Positions 22,747 to 31,075 of a stretch of DNA of 35,016 nucleotides are shown one piece after another (within the stretch, counting starts at the first letter, position 1; every line of letters starts with the position of its first letter). The position numbers and the translations under genes were made by a program. Below the pieces are notes generated by a model. It was not told where the DNA came from and made no database searches. It was given only the letters and a program-made list of their open reading frames with translations. The DNA lies in the NCBI GenBank assembly GCA_944392175.1, contig CALXVT010000013.1, positions 1-35,016 of the forward strand. The letters are read 5' to 3'. This DNA is from an uncultured Clostridia bacterium (GTDB taxonomy: Bacteria; Bacillota; Clostridia; TANB77; CAG-508).

Positions 22747-23577
22747 CTACTTGTATCTTATCATATTAGTTCTTTGCTTGCAATTAATTTGATAAATTTT
22801 ATTCCTGTATTTTTTATATAATAAAATTAATAATGAAACTATATCTATAAGCGCTGAAATTAATTGAGATATTCTTATATTTCCAAGCATTAAACTATCA
22901 GTTCTTAATCCTTCTATAATAAATCTTACACTTGAATATCCTAATAAATATATTAAAGTTAATTGCCCATCATATTTTTTATGTTTTCTAAAATTAATTA
23001 ATATCAAAAACAAAATGAAATCACATATAGATTCATACAAGAATGTTGGATGTACTTCCATATATACTCCATTTTCTACAATTCCCATTCTAAAAATATT
23101 ATTTGTTTCTATTCCATGTGCTTCTTTATTAAAAAAATTTCCCCATCTTCCTATTGCTTGTCCTAGTGCTAAATATGGGACACATATATCAAATATATTT
23201 AATATATTCATCTTTTTAATTTTAGAATATATTCCTATTGTTATAACTGCTCCAATAATTCCTCCATATATTGCTAATCCACCATTCCTTATATTTATTA
23301 TTTCTAGCGGATTATTTAAATAATAGTCTAAATTAAATATTACATAATATATTCTAGCAAATATTATAGATATTGGGATTATAACAATTATTAATTCTAT
23401 TACCTTTTCATAATCTAATTTATTATTTTTACATTCTTTTTTTATCCCAAGAATCCCAATTGTAAAACTTAAAGCCATAAAAATTGCATACCAATATATT
23501 TTTATATTTCCTATCTGAAAAGCTATATTAGATATTTTTAAATATATATTAAATTCAGGAAATGTAATTATATCCAT
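22747..23577 (-). CDS. lgt: Prolipoprotein diacylglyceryl transferase
   Basis: Lgt transfers a diacylglyceryl group from phosphatidylglycerol to the lipobox cysteine of preprolipoproteins, in the cytoplasmic membrane. The 276 residues show about seven hydrophobic segments, the NGGLAIYGG block (98-106), the Lgt signature GRWGNFFNKEAHG (143-155) and HPTFLYES near residue 180, with a C-terminal YSSVRFIIEGLRTD. These are the conserved catalytic regions of the family. RBS AAAGGTG precedes the ATG. It lies 11 nt after the Cof-type phosphatase gene, so the two form an operon. Confidence 0.96.
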   Translation of the reverse strand: MDIITFPEFNIYLKISNIAFQIGNIKIYWYAIFMALSFTIGILGIKKECKNNKLDYEKVIELIIVIIPISIIFARIYYVIFNLDYYLNNPLEIINIRNGGLAIYGGIIGAVITIGIYSKIKKMNILNIFDICVPYLALGQAIGRWGNFFNKEAHGIETNNIFRMGIVENGVYMEVHPTFLYESICDFILFLILINFRKHKKYDGQLTLIYLLGYSSVRFIIEGLRTDSLMLGNIRISQLISALIDIVSLLILLYKKYRNKIYQINCKQRTNMIRYK

Positions 23578-23588
23578 TTTTTCACCTT

Positions 23589-24431
23589 TTAATAATTAAA
23601 AATTTTATTTAATTTATATGCAACTCCAGATTCATTATTTGTTTTGGTAATATAATCTGCCATTTCTTTAATTCTATTTGCAGCATTTCCCATCGCAACT
23701 TTATATGCATCTAATTCAAACATTTCTATATCATTCATACCATCACCAAATATAATTGTTTCAGATGTTTTTAAATTTAAATAATTACAAAGCTTTTTTA
23801 TAGCTTCGCCTTTACTTACATATTCTTGCATTATATCCATAATAAAAGGATTTTTTCCATCTATTCTATATTTTTTTTGTATAACAAAAGTATCTACATT
23901 TGTTATTGTCAAATTAAATTTATTTATCATCTTTTCTCTTGTATCTTCTAAATTTTCCTTTTGGTCTGACATTATACTAAATTTAATAATGGATTCATTT
24001 GTATTTTTTAAATATTCTTCTAATGAGTCTACTTCTATTAATTCATCTCTATTTTCTTTTGTTAAACTATACATTTCTTTTTCTAACACTAAATTTCCAG
24101 ACATAGTAATTGCAGTAAATAAATTGTTTTGTTTTATAAATTTTAGTACTTCTAAAGCTAAACTTTTATCTATATTAGCATTATATAAAATTTTATTATC
24201 TTCAAAATTTACTACTACTCCTCCATTTGAACCTATAATATATGGTCTTGCTCCAACAATATTACTATATTTTTCTATGCTATGATATGGCCTTCCAGAT
24301 GCAAGTACTACCTCTACTCCATCTTTTTTTAATCTTTTTATTGTTTCTATATTTTCTTTTGGAATAACTTTTTCGTCATTTACTAATGTTCCATCAATAT
24401 CTATAAATACAATCTTATATTTATTATTCAT
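23589..24431 (-). CDS. HAD-superfamily phosphatase, Cof type
   Basis: A 280-residue HAD IIB (Cof) hydrolase. Motif I is VFIDIDGTLVND (two Asp), motif II is VVLASGRPYHS, the cap occupies about residues 85-195 and motif IV is IFGDGMNDIEMFE. The terminal block VAMGNAANRIKEMADYIT is diagnostic of the branch. It should dephosphorylate sugar phosphates, FMN or pyridoxal phosphate. GGGAGG precedes the ATG. A paralog occurs at 25678. Operon with lgt. Confidence 0.94.
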   Translation of the reverse strand: MNNKYKIVFIDIDGTLVNDEKVIPKENIETIKRLKKDGVEVVLASGRPYHSIEKYSNIVGARPYIIGSNGGVVVNFEDNKILYNANIDKSLALEVLKFIKQNNLFTAITMSGNLVLEKEMYSLTKENRDELIEVDSLEEYLKNTNESIIKFSIMSDQKENLEDTREKMINKFNLTITNVDTFVIQKKYRIDGKNPFIMDIMQEYVSKGEAIKKLCNYLNLKTSETIIFGDGMNDIEMFELDAYKVAMGNAANRIKEMADYITKTNNESGVAYKLNKIFNY

Positions 24432-24483
24432 GGTAAATCCTCCCTAATTTTATTCTTTCCTTTTTTTATATACTTATACAAAA

Positions 24484-24512
24484 AAGACCGTTGTGACAAG
24501 CACAACGGTCTT
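24484..24512. terminator. Terminator after the GNAT gene at 24580
   Basis: A perfect 12-bp stem (24484-24495 with 24501-24512) with a 5-nt loop contains the GC-rich core GACCGTTGTG. The minus strand continues TTTTTTGTATAAG. It lies 68 nt after the GNAT gene's stop and ends the peptidase E-GNAT transcript. Confidence 0.82.
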
Positions 24513-24579
24513 CGAAAGGATTATTCGCTCACTTTTTTGAATCTAAACAAATTTATCAATATATTTAAATATTCTATTA

Positions 24580-25068
24580 TTATATTTTATACTCTCTTAG
24601 TGCATATTTATAATAATCTTCTCCTGTCTTTATTAACTTAAATCCGTGATTTGAATATATTTGGTTTAATTTATTATTTGTACTTAAACATTCTAATCTT
24701 AAATATTGTTTGTTTTCTTTTTGTGCAATTTTTTTGCAAAATTCAAATATTAGATTTCCTAAATTCTTATATCCAACTTTTGTAACAATTTTATAAATAT
24801 ATAAACTTGGAGTTTTAGTATCATTCCAAAAACTGCTATATGTTGTTAGTTGAAAACCTCCAATTATTTTCCCATTATTTTTTAAGGTATAATATTCACC
24901 TTTATTTATTATTTTTTCAAATTCTTCCCTAGGATGATGAATTAAGTATTTAGTCCATTGATCTATATTATTTTGTTGAAACCATTTACTTCTTTCTTCA
25001 TATAATTTTATAATAAAATCTATTTCATCAACTGTAGCTTTTTGAAATGTAACATTTAATTTTTCCAT
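24580..25068 (-). CDS. GNAT-family N-acetyltransferase
   Basis: A 162-residue GNAT with the strands GKIIGGFQLTTYSS and LYIYKIVTKVGYKNLGNLIF (motif A, with Leu-Gly in place of Gly-x-Gly) and a C-terminal NKLNQIYSNHGFKLI. The pyrophosphate loop is weaker than in its neighbours, so activity is less certain. RBS AGGAG precedes the ATG and overlaps the region just after the peptidase E stop (9 nt gap). It ends a transcript with a strong terminator. The closest relatives would be putative clostridial GNATs. Confidence 0.85.
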   Translation of the reverse strand: MEKLNVTFQKATVDEIDFIIKLYEERSKWFQQNNIDQWTKYLIHHPREEFEKIINKGEYYTLKNNGKIIGGFQLTTYSSFWNDTKTPSLYIYKIVTKVGYKNLGNLIFEFCKKIAQKENKQYLRLECLSTNNKLNQIYSNHGFKLIKTGEDYYKYALREYKI

Positions 25069-25077
25069 AGCATTCTC

Positions 25078-25674
25078 CTACTCAATTAATTTATATGTAT
25101 CTCTTGATTTAAATAATATTGATTCCTTGTCTTCCAATGTAAGTAATTTATATTTTGATTTGTATTTTTCTATAATCTCTTTATGTCTGTCAGCATATTT
25201 ATCTCTTCCATAATGTGGTATAATTTCAAAATCTATTACATTAAGTCCTTCTAAGCTTTTTATATTTGGAGCTTTTTGCTGATCATCCAAAGTTTTATAT
25301 ATTTCTAAATTCGGAGAACATATACAACTTCCAGCACTTGAACCAACATATAATTTATCAGAAAATATAAATTTTTTTATTGCTTCTTCTAATTTCTTGT
25401 TCTCTATTTGTTGTTTTAAATAATAAACATTTCCTCCAGCAATATATAAACAATCTATATTTTCTAGTTGTTTAATTGTAGTTTCTATTGAATTATTTGT
25501 AATATCAATATCTATTATTTTATAACCAAATTCTTGTAATTTTATTTTATCTTCATTAATCCAAATAGGATTTTCGTATACTTCTCCAGCAGTTCCTACA
25601 AATCCTATCCTACTATTAGGCTTTAATATGTTTTTTATACTATCAATTTTTTTTGACAATAATAAAAGTTTCAT
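25078..25674 (-). CDS. Peptidase E-like (S51) serine hydrolase
   Basis: A 198-residue class-I glutamine-amidotransferase-like protein of the S51 family. The nucleophile elbow is GSSAGS (111-116; Ser113), preceded by CLYIAGGNVYYLKQ (about 75-88) and followed by FEIIPHYG with a catalytic-type His. Peptidase E cleaves Asp-X dipeptides. The stop of the HAD gene is 3 nt upstream of the ATG, with GAGGAA as ribosome binding site, so they are co-translated. The length is normal for the short form. Confidence 0.9.
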   Translation of the reverse strand: MKLLLLSKKIDSIKNILKPNSRIGFVGTAGEVYENPIWINEDKIKLQEFGYKIIDIDITNNSIETTIKQLENIDCLYIAGGNVYYLKQQIENKKLEEAIKKFIFSDKLYVGSSAGSCICSPNLEIYKTLDDQQKAPNIKSLEGLNVIDFEIIPHYGRDKYADRHKEIIEKYKSKYKLLTLEDKESILFKSRDTYKLIE

Positions 25675-25677
25675 CTT

Positions 25678-26538
25678 TTATTCCTCTTCATTAAATATAA
25701 ATTTTTTAATAGCTTTTGCAACACCATCATCATTATTACTTGCTGTTATATAGTCTGCTTTTCCTTTGACTTCGTCTACTGCATTTTCCATTGCAACACT
25801 TAGTCCAACACCTTCAAACATGGGAATATCATTTTTTCCATCTCCCATAACTATTATTTCTTCTTGTTTTATCCCTAATTGGTCGGCTACTATATTTATA
25901 GCATTTCTTTTACTAACACCTTTTTTCATAATATCTATGTATGCAGATTCATATTTTTTATCTTTTGTTCTATATAAATAATTACAAATACCTGACGTTT
26001 CAATATTTTCCATATTATTTAATTTTTTTATAGCATTTTCTAGAGCGTTTTTGTCTCCAATCATTAAACATAATAATTTTAAGATGTCTTCATTTTTATT
26101 AATTTCCTTTTCTATATTTTTTCCTTCTATTTTCTCATTATTTGCATTTATCCCTGAATCAAGAACTTCACTATCATTTTTTGATTCTACAATTATTTCT
26201 CCATCTGTATATATCATCATTACATCTACATTTTCTTCTAGAAACACCTTTCTTATTTTTAATACTTCTTCATTTGAAAAAGAAATTTTATAAATATATT
26301 CATTTGTTGAAACATCCAGAACAATTCCACCATTACATGCTATTATATAGTTTCCTAAATTATTATTACATGTTTTTCTAATCTCTTTTGCATACTCCAA
26401 CTGTCTTCCAGTAGCAATAACTGTTATTACATTTTTTTCATCATATGCTCTTTTTATGGCTTTTAAATTTTCTTGACTTACTTTTTTGTAATCATTTAAT
26501 AATGTTCCATCTAAATCTACAACTATCATTTTGTACAT
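25678..26538 (-). CDS. HAD-superfamily phosphatase, Cof type
   Basis: A 286-residue Cof-type HAD hydrolase and a paralog of the gene at 23589. Motif I is VVDLDGTLLNDY, motif II is VIATGRQLEYA, motif IV is VMGDGKNDIPMFEG and the end block is VAMENAVDEVKGKADYIT. The frame starts earlier with a GTG, but GGAG 8 nt before the ATG at 26538 marks the start. It follows the broken HD gene by 15 nt and precedes peptidase E by 3 nt. Confidence 0.94.
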   Translation of the reverse strand: MYKMIVVDLDGTLLNDYKKVSQENLKAIKRAYDEKNVITVIATGRQLEYAKEIRKTCNNNLGNYIIACNGGIVLDVSTNEYIYKISFSNEEVLKIRKVFLEENVDVMMIYTDGEIIVESKNDSEVLDSGINANNEKIEGKNIEKEINKNEDILKLLCLMIGDKNALENAIKKLNNMENIETSGICNYLYRTKDKKYESAYIDIMKKGVSKRNAINIVADQLGIKQEEIIVMGDGKNDIPMFEGVGLSVAMENAVDEVKGKADYITASNNDDGVAKAIKKFIFNEEE

Positions 26539-26553
26539 ATGAACCACTCCTAT

Positions 26554-27264
26554 TTATTCTTTTCTAATATATATTTCTCCAGCATATTCTTCTCTGTCTT
26601 CAAATTTTTCTAATTTATTATTTATATAAAATTCTACTTTTAATCCTAATTTTCTTCCTAACTTTTCTGGAATATCAATTGATTTTGGAATAATATATAA
26701 ACCTTCTTTTCCTTTGTTATTTGAAATTGTATAACGTATTTGTAAAACGCCGTTTTCCAATTTCAAATTATAATCATCTATATATTGTATTGGTGATAAA
26801 TTTCCTAATGAGCGTGCTTTGCACATATCTACTTTATCTGATATAGCTAAAAATGCAGTTATCTCATCAGGATCTTTTCCTCCATTTCCATGATTTTTTA
26901 TAGCTTTTGTTATTTGTAAAATATCTTTTTCATTAAGGAAATCAAACTTTCTTAAATAATTTTCTGCTAGTTTAGAACCATTTTCTGAATGCCCTTTTTT
27001 CCCTTTTATCATACCTATATCATGTACTAATCCAGTTATGTATCAAAGCTCACAAGTATGATTATCACAATTATATTCTTTTAATAATTTATATACATTA
27101 TTTGCAACTCTATCCATGTGTTTTATTCCATGATCAAGAGCTTACCTATTATTAAACTTAGAAGATATTGCAAACTCTTTTTCAACTTTAGCAATCTCTT
27201 CCATCCATAATTTATATTTTGTATCTTCTATTATTTGGTTCTTTATATTAAGTAATTCATTCAT
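26554..27264 (-). pseudogene. HD-domain hydrolase gene broken by two in-frame stops
   Basis: One reading frame runs from an ATG at 27264 (GGAG upstream) to 26554, interrupted by TAA at 27142-27144 and TGA at 27043-27045, with no frame change. Conceptual translation gives a 5' part ending in FNNR, then ALDHGIKHMDRVANNVYKLL, then YITGLVHDIGMIKGKKGHSE with the HD pair, and later HGNGGKDPDEITAFLAISDK, where the distal acidic residue of the HD site lies. The intact part from 27012 (152 codons) lacks the HD dyad itself. Without readthrough no active enzyme can be made. Family otherwise like the HD half at 10745. Confidence 0.85.
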
Positions 27265-27265
27265 T

Positions 27266-27655
27266 TTAATTCTCCGCTATAATATCTAAAACTTCCGGTA
27301 TTTTTTCTAATCCGCTCTTTTTCCCCATATGACCAATTCCTTTTATAAATATTAGATTTGCTCCAATATTTTCGGGATATTTTTCTAATATATCAAATGG
27401 AACAATATGGTCATTATCACTATATATTGCATATCTATTATTAGTTAATTTCTTAAATTTTTCTATTTGCTCAATATCTGGTATAAATTCTTTAATAGCT
27501 CTATTTAAATCATCTCTTCCTTCATGCTCAAAATATTTGTCAAATCCAGCTAAACCAATATACAAATCAATTTTCATATTATTTTCTGTTAAATATTTTA
27601 TTAAACAACCATTTCCAATAGAAGAATTTTTTATCTTTTTTATAACTCTTACATA
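27266..27655 (-). pseudogene. C-terminal fragment of an RBBP9-like serine hydrolase
   Basis: The frame is open from just after a TGA at 27656-27658 to the stop at 27266, but the only ATG is at 27577. The translation before it reads IKNSSIGNGCLIKYLTENN, which is the region of the nucleophile elbow, and after it come YSDNDHIVP (catalytic Asp) and GIGHMG (catalytic His). The N-terminal third, including the HGS entry strand, is missing. It is a relative of the intact protein at 11917. It lies immediately upstream of the broken HD gene, and the two probably once formed an operon. Confidence 0.75.
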
Positions 27656-27685
27656 TCAATCATTTCAGCTTATAATCAAAAGCAA

Positions 27686-27717
27686 AAATCAAAATTTTGA
27701 GAGTGCTTAACATCGCA
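27686..27717. repeat. Degenerate GGGACGG-family element, copy 8
   Basis: The minus strand GCGATGTTAAGCACTCTCAA then AATTTTG aligns with the plus strand of the 5922 copy (CACTCTCAAA shared, ATTTTAG opposite ATGTTAAG). The relationship is to the degenerate copy rather than the reference copy, so this is a weak call. Confidence 0.35.
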
Positions 27718-27753
27718 ATTACTGTATTAATATGTATTATAACTTTATTTTTT

Positions 27754-27954
27754 CTATATTCTAATCTCGTCTAATGGTCTTATTTTTAGCCAATATTCAT
27801 CTTCATTCATTACTGCTGTTTTTATATCTTCCAAATTATATTTTCCTACATCTTTTATAAATTTTATTGTTTTTTGAAGATCTAAAATTTCTGTTTTTCC
27901 TTCTTTATAAAACACTCTATTTTTTATTTTTTCTGGAATTTTATTTAAATACAA
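27754..27954 (-). pseudogene. Unidentified 66-residue gene fragment
   Basis: A short frame that needs a TTG start; it is open upstream to a stop near 27991, crossing the ATPase relic. There is no ribosome binding site. The protein NKIPEKIKNRVFYKEGKTEI, then LDLQKTIKFIKDVGKYNLED, looks like a natural amphipathic C-terminus rather than random sequence, ending in WLKIRPLDEIRI. I do not recognise the family. Most likely the 3' end of a gene cut off by the rearrangement that left the relic next to it. Confidence 0.45.
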
Positions 27955-27960
27955 TACTTT

Positions 27961-28089
27961 TTTATATATTTGATTAATGTTTAATTTTCTTCATATATTT
28001 TGAAAAAATTTTTAAGAAGGTAACTTAAAAGATAGCTCTTTACACTATTATTTTCTCCATTTATTCCTTTAAATATTATTCCTCACTAA
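27961..28089 (-). pseudogene. Relic of the OLD-type ATPase gene and the end of abiEii
   Basis: Positions 27961-28050 match 33911-34000 (start of the ATPase gene, around the Walker A region) in 82 of 90 positions. Positions 28047-28089 match 34103-34145 (the junction of abiEii and the ATPase start) in 39 of 43. The about 106 bp between these in the intact locus, holding most of the ATPase N-terminus, are missing; the deletion ends in ATTATTTT repeats. In-frame stops are present (for example the codon after GAAAAT). It is a partial decayed second copy of the module at 32098-34959. Confidence 0.85.
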
Positions 28090-28176
28090 TTTTCAAACAT
28101 TAAGTCAGATTTGTATTCTATTTCTTTTAAAACGTTAATACGTATTCCAAATAAATTTATTAGTAATATCCTGTAC
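28086..28176 (-). pseudogene. Unidentified C-terminal gene fragment
   Basis: A frame ending in TAG at 28086-28088 reads NRYRILLINLFGIRINVLKE then IEYKSDLMFEN. It has the look of a real protein end (hydrophobic segment, then charged helix), but there is no start codon or ribosome binding site, and its upstream end runs into the YgjV gene in another frame. Family not recognised. With the neighbouring relics it forms a gene graveyard. Confidence 0.35.
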
Positions 28177-28692
28177 CTATTTTGATTCTTTCTTTTTATA
28201 ATCAAATCTATACATACCAACTATTGTTGATATTGTCATTAAAGAGTCTGAAATTGCTGCTGTATATGCTTGGCATACAATATCATATATTATCCATAAT
28301 ATTATATTTATTAATGATATTCTTCTTATATTTTTCTCTTTATCTTGTATTATAGTTAAAGTATACAGTATTGAGCATATTATTGGAAGAATATCTATAA
28401 TTCCTGTAAATGTTATTAAACCTAATAAAATAGATATAATTATGTATATTCCAATTATTATTTTTGGTACTTTTTTATCTTTCTTTTCAAAAAACTTATT
28501 AATAAATGTTTGAATTATTGCAAAAGCACAAATTATAGCACCACTATAACCTTGTAATAAGATAAAATTTATTGCAGAAAAAAGATTTGCTAATATAAAC
28601 ATAAAAATTATTTGATTTTTCTTTTTCATTTGCATAGAAATGACATTTGCTATAATAACTAATACTCCAAAAAACTGCGCAACTATAAACAT
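28177..28692 (-). CDS. YgjV-family inner membrane protein
   Basis: A 171-residue polytopic membrane protein with five to six hydrophobic helices covering most of the sequence. The N-terminus FIVAQFFGVLVIIANVISMQ followed by MKKKNQI, and the later LQGYSGAIICA, match the YgjV/Imp family, whose function is unknown. The short C-terminal tail is basic (RFDYKKKESK), which by the positive-inside rule would be cytoplasmic. AAGGAG precedes the ATG. It lies 33 nt after the GNAT gene and 88 nt before the gene relic. Confidence 0.82.
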   Translation of the reverse strand: MFIVAQFFGVLVIIANVISMQMKKKNQIIFMFILANLFSAINFILLQGYSGAIICAFAIIQTFINKFFEKKDKKVPKIIIGIYIIISILLGLITFTGIIDILPIICSILYTLTIIQDKEKNIRRISLINIILWIIYDIVCQAYTAAISDSLMTISTIVGMYRFDYKKKESK

Positions 28693-28725
28693 TCCTTACT
28701 CCTTTACTATATAACATTTTTTATA

Positions 28726-29535
28726 TTATAATTTTGAATAATAATATACCATACATAAATCTTCAAAACCAAACTTTTTATACATTTCATATGGATAAAA
28801 TCCTTCTTCCGTTTGTAAATAGACTGTATTTATATTTTTAGATTTGCATATTTCTAATTGTTGTTTTAAGACTTCTTTACCAATGCTTTTATTTCTATAC
28901 TCATTCTTTATAGCTAAACTATATAACCCACATATCTTATCATTATGTATACTTTGAGTGGTTCCAACTATTTTATCATCTGCTTTTATAAGATAAAATT
29001 CATTTTCCATATCATTATAAATTTTCCTATGATTTATATAATTTAATTTATATCCATCATCTAAACCTCCATATGGATCATCTTCATCATCTGTTTTGTA
29101 ACATGCCATTAAGTATTTGGCATATTCTTCCATATCTGTTGCTAATTCAAGTTTTACATCAAATTTGCAATTTATTTTCATATTTTCTAATTTTGAGAAA
29201 TCATTAAAAATCTGCCATGCTTCTGTTGAGATTAATTCAAATTTATTTTCTGCAAAATATTTATCTTTATTATTATATAATTCATTCATAAATGGTATCA
29301 GATAAATTACTGGAGTTCTATTTGCTTTGCTAAAGTCTTTTTCTGATTCTGAAATAATTTTTTTAAATTCATCTATATCTTTAACATCAAAATTTGAAAT
29401 AAAATTACTATAACAATCTTTTATATTTTTATTATATATAATTTCATAATCTTCTTTTTTAATAACTTCATAATTTAATTCTTTAAGCCATTTTTTATGT
29501 ATATTATATATTTCTTTTACTAATTCTAAATTCAT
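28726..29535 (-). CDS. GNAT-family acetyltransferase with a long N-terminal region
   Basis: A 269-residue protein with a GNAT domain in its last 120 residues: GTTQSIHNDKICGLYSLAIK (strand), then NEYRNKSIGKEVLKQQ, the acetyl-CoA loop, and VYLQTEEGFYPYEMYKKFGF. The N-terminal 150 residues are acidic and may form a second, degenerate GNAT-like domain. The substrate is unknown. GAGGGG lies about 12 nt before the ATG, a long spacing. It lies 33 nt upstream of the YgjV gene. Confidence 0.86.
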   Translation of the reverse strand: MNLELVKEIYNIHKKWLKELNYEVIKKEDYEIIYNKNIKDCYSNFISNFDVKDIDEFKKIISESEKDFSKANRTPVIYLIPFMNELYNNKDKYFAENKFELISTEAWQIFNDFSKLENMKINCKFDVKLELATDMEEYAKYLMACYKTDDEDDPYGGLDDGYKLNYINHRKIYNDMENEFYLIKADDKIVGTTQSIHNDKICGLYSLAIKNEYRNKSIGKEVLKQQLEICKSKNINTVYLQTEEGFYPYEMYKKFGFEDLCMVYYYSKL

Positions 29536-29623
29536 TTTTAAAATTTTCCCCTCTTGATATAATTAATTTTATAAATCGTTCATAAAATTATACTAAATAA
29601 TATATAGCTTTTTAATTTTTCTT

Positions 29624-31063
29624 TTATTTTAATAAATATTTTCTCAAATTATTCATTTCTCTTTCTAATAATTGTTTATCATTTATCTTATCTGCATATA
29701 CTATTCCATAATAAGCTGTCCTTTTTATATAAAACTCTTTAATTCTATATTTAAAGAAATCGTCTTTATTTATCTTATAATTTTCATAAATTTTATCAAA
29801 TAATTCTTCATCATATAAATATGCCCAAATAAAATCATAAGCTGGATCAAATATCCTTATATCTCCAAAATCTATTATTCCAATCCCATCATTTGTGATA
29901 ATAATATGGTCTTCTGATAAATCCCCATGAATAACTGTTGGTTTATAATTTGTCATATTTTTATCACTAAAATAGTTTTCAAACAAATTTATTGTTGCTT
30001 GTTTTTCTTCCTCTGTAAAATATTTAAAACAAATATTTTTAAATTCTTCATATCTTATTTTGTAATTAGATACTGGATAAATAAAATCTAATTTAAATTT
30101 ATTTATATCAATACTATGTAATATATTTAAAAACTCTGATATTTGATTTATAAATTTTGTCTTTTCTTCTATACTAAATTTTTTATACATTTCTTTAGAT
30201 ATAAATTCACCTTGTATCATTTCATAGCCTACAAAAGGATAAAATTCACTTAAATCATAATACTCATATCTTGGAACTCTAATATAATATGGAAGTTTAC
30301 TATTTAATTCGTTTAGAATGTCATATTCCATTTCTATAACTCTATATGCTTCATAATCTTTTGGGAATCTAAATATGTATTTACCATCAATTTTTATTAC
30401 AAAATTAGTCCAGCCCGAATCATCAGCTTCAAAATGACTATTAGCAAATTCAGGATATTTTTCTAATATTACTTTTTGCCCCAATTCTAAGTTATTTACA
30501 AATTTCATATTTTGATTTCTGTAATTTAAATATTCTTCTTTGGTAATTGTAAATTTCTTAGCTAATTTTTTCTCTCCAAAAACTGTTTCTTCTACATTTT
30601 CATCAAAAACAAAACCACAGTTTTGAAATAATTTTATAGCACTACCTCTATCTGAAGAAACTATATCTGTTAGTTTTGGTATATCATATTTTTCAAAGGC
30701 AATTTTCATTAGTTCAATTAAAGCTTCTTTACTATAACCTTTTCCTCTATATTCATTTTTTATAAGTATTCCCATTTTGTATTCAATTTCACTTTTATAA
30801 AAATAGACTTCTCCAATAGGAAGTCCAGTATTTCGTCCATAAATATATGCAAAATATTTTGTTGGTTCATGTCCAATCCACTTTTTATACCAAGTTATCA
30901 TTTCTTCGTCATTTTTAATAATAGTGCCGGTTTCTTTGTCATATCCTTTTAAATCCATATCATAGCCTGCATTATATGACATTGTTTTTTCATCTTTAAG
31001 CCATTCTTTTCTATAATATAATTCATCTATTTTAGGAACTTTTAAATATATTTTTTTCAACAC
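29624..31063 (-). CDS. GNAT - aminoglycoside phosphotransferase (APH) fusion
   Basis: A 479-residue bifunctional protein. Residues 1-175 are a GNAT domain of the RimJ/AAC(6') type (KYFAYIYGRNTGLPIGEVYF; IKNEYRGKGYSKEALIELM; SAIKLFQNCGFVFDE). Residues about 190-479 are an APH fold: IDGKYIFRFPKDYEAY (nucleotide loop), HGDLSEDH (379-386), then IIDFGDIRIFDPAYDF (398-401 DFGD). The order and size match AAC(6')-Ie-APH(2'')-Ia, also 479 residues, whose kinase has the same IIDFGD sequence. Clinical resistance cannot be claimed from sequence. The start is GTG (31063) or TTG (31060), 5 or 8 nt after AGGAGG. It is 12 nt downstream of the MBL gene. Confidence 0.9.
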   Translation of the reverse strand: MLKKIYLKVPKIDELYYRKEWLKDEKTMSYNAGYDMDLKGYDKETGTIIKNDEEMITWYKKWIGHEPTKYFAYIYGRNTGLPIGEVYFYKSEIEYKMGILIKNEYRGKGYSKEALIELMKIAFEKYDIPKLTDIVSSDRGSAIKLFQNCGFVFDENVEETVFGEKKLAKKFTITKEEYLNYRNQNMKFVNNLELGQKVILEKYPEFANSHFEADDSGWTNFVIKIDGKYIFRFPKDYEAYRVIEMEYDILNELNSKLPYYIRVPRYEYYDLSEFYPFVGYEMIQGEFISKEMYKKFSIEEKTKFINQISEFLNILHSIDINKFKLDFIYPVSNYKIRYEEFKNICFKYFTEEEKQATINLFENYFSDKNMTNYKPTVIHGDLSEDHIIITNDGIGIIDFGDIRIFDPAYDFIWAYLYDEELFDKIYENYKINKDDFFKYRIKEFYIKRTAYYGIVYADKINDKQLLEREMNNLRKYLLK

Positions 31064-31075
31064 AGTATCCTCCTA

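Noticed and set aside
27043..27045. TGA read as Trp (genetic code 4)
   Set aside because: TGA is used as a genuine stop elsewhere in the window (3862-3864, 34956-34958), and the same gene also has an in-frame TAA.
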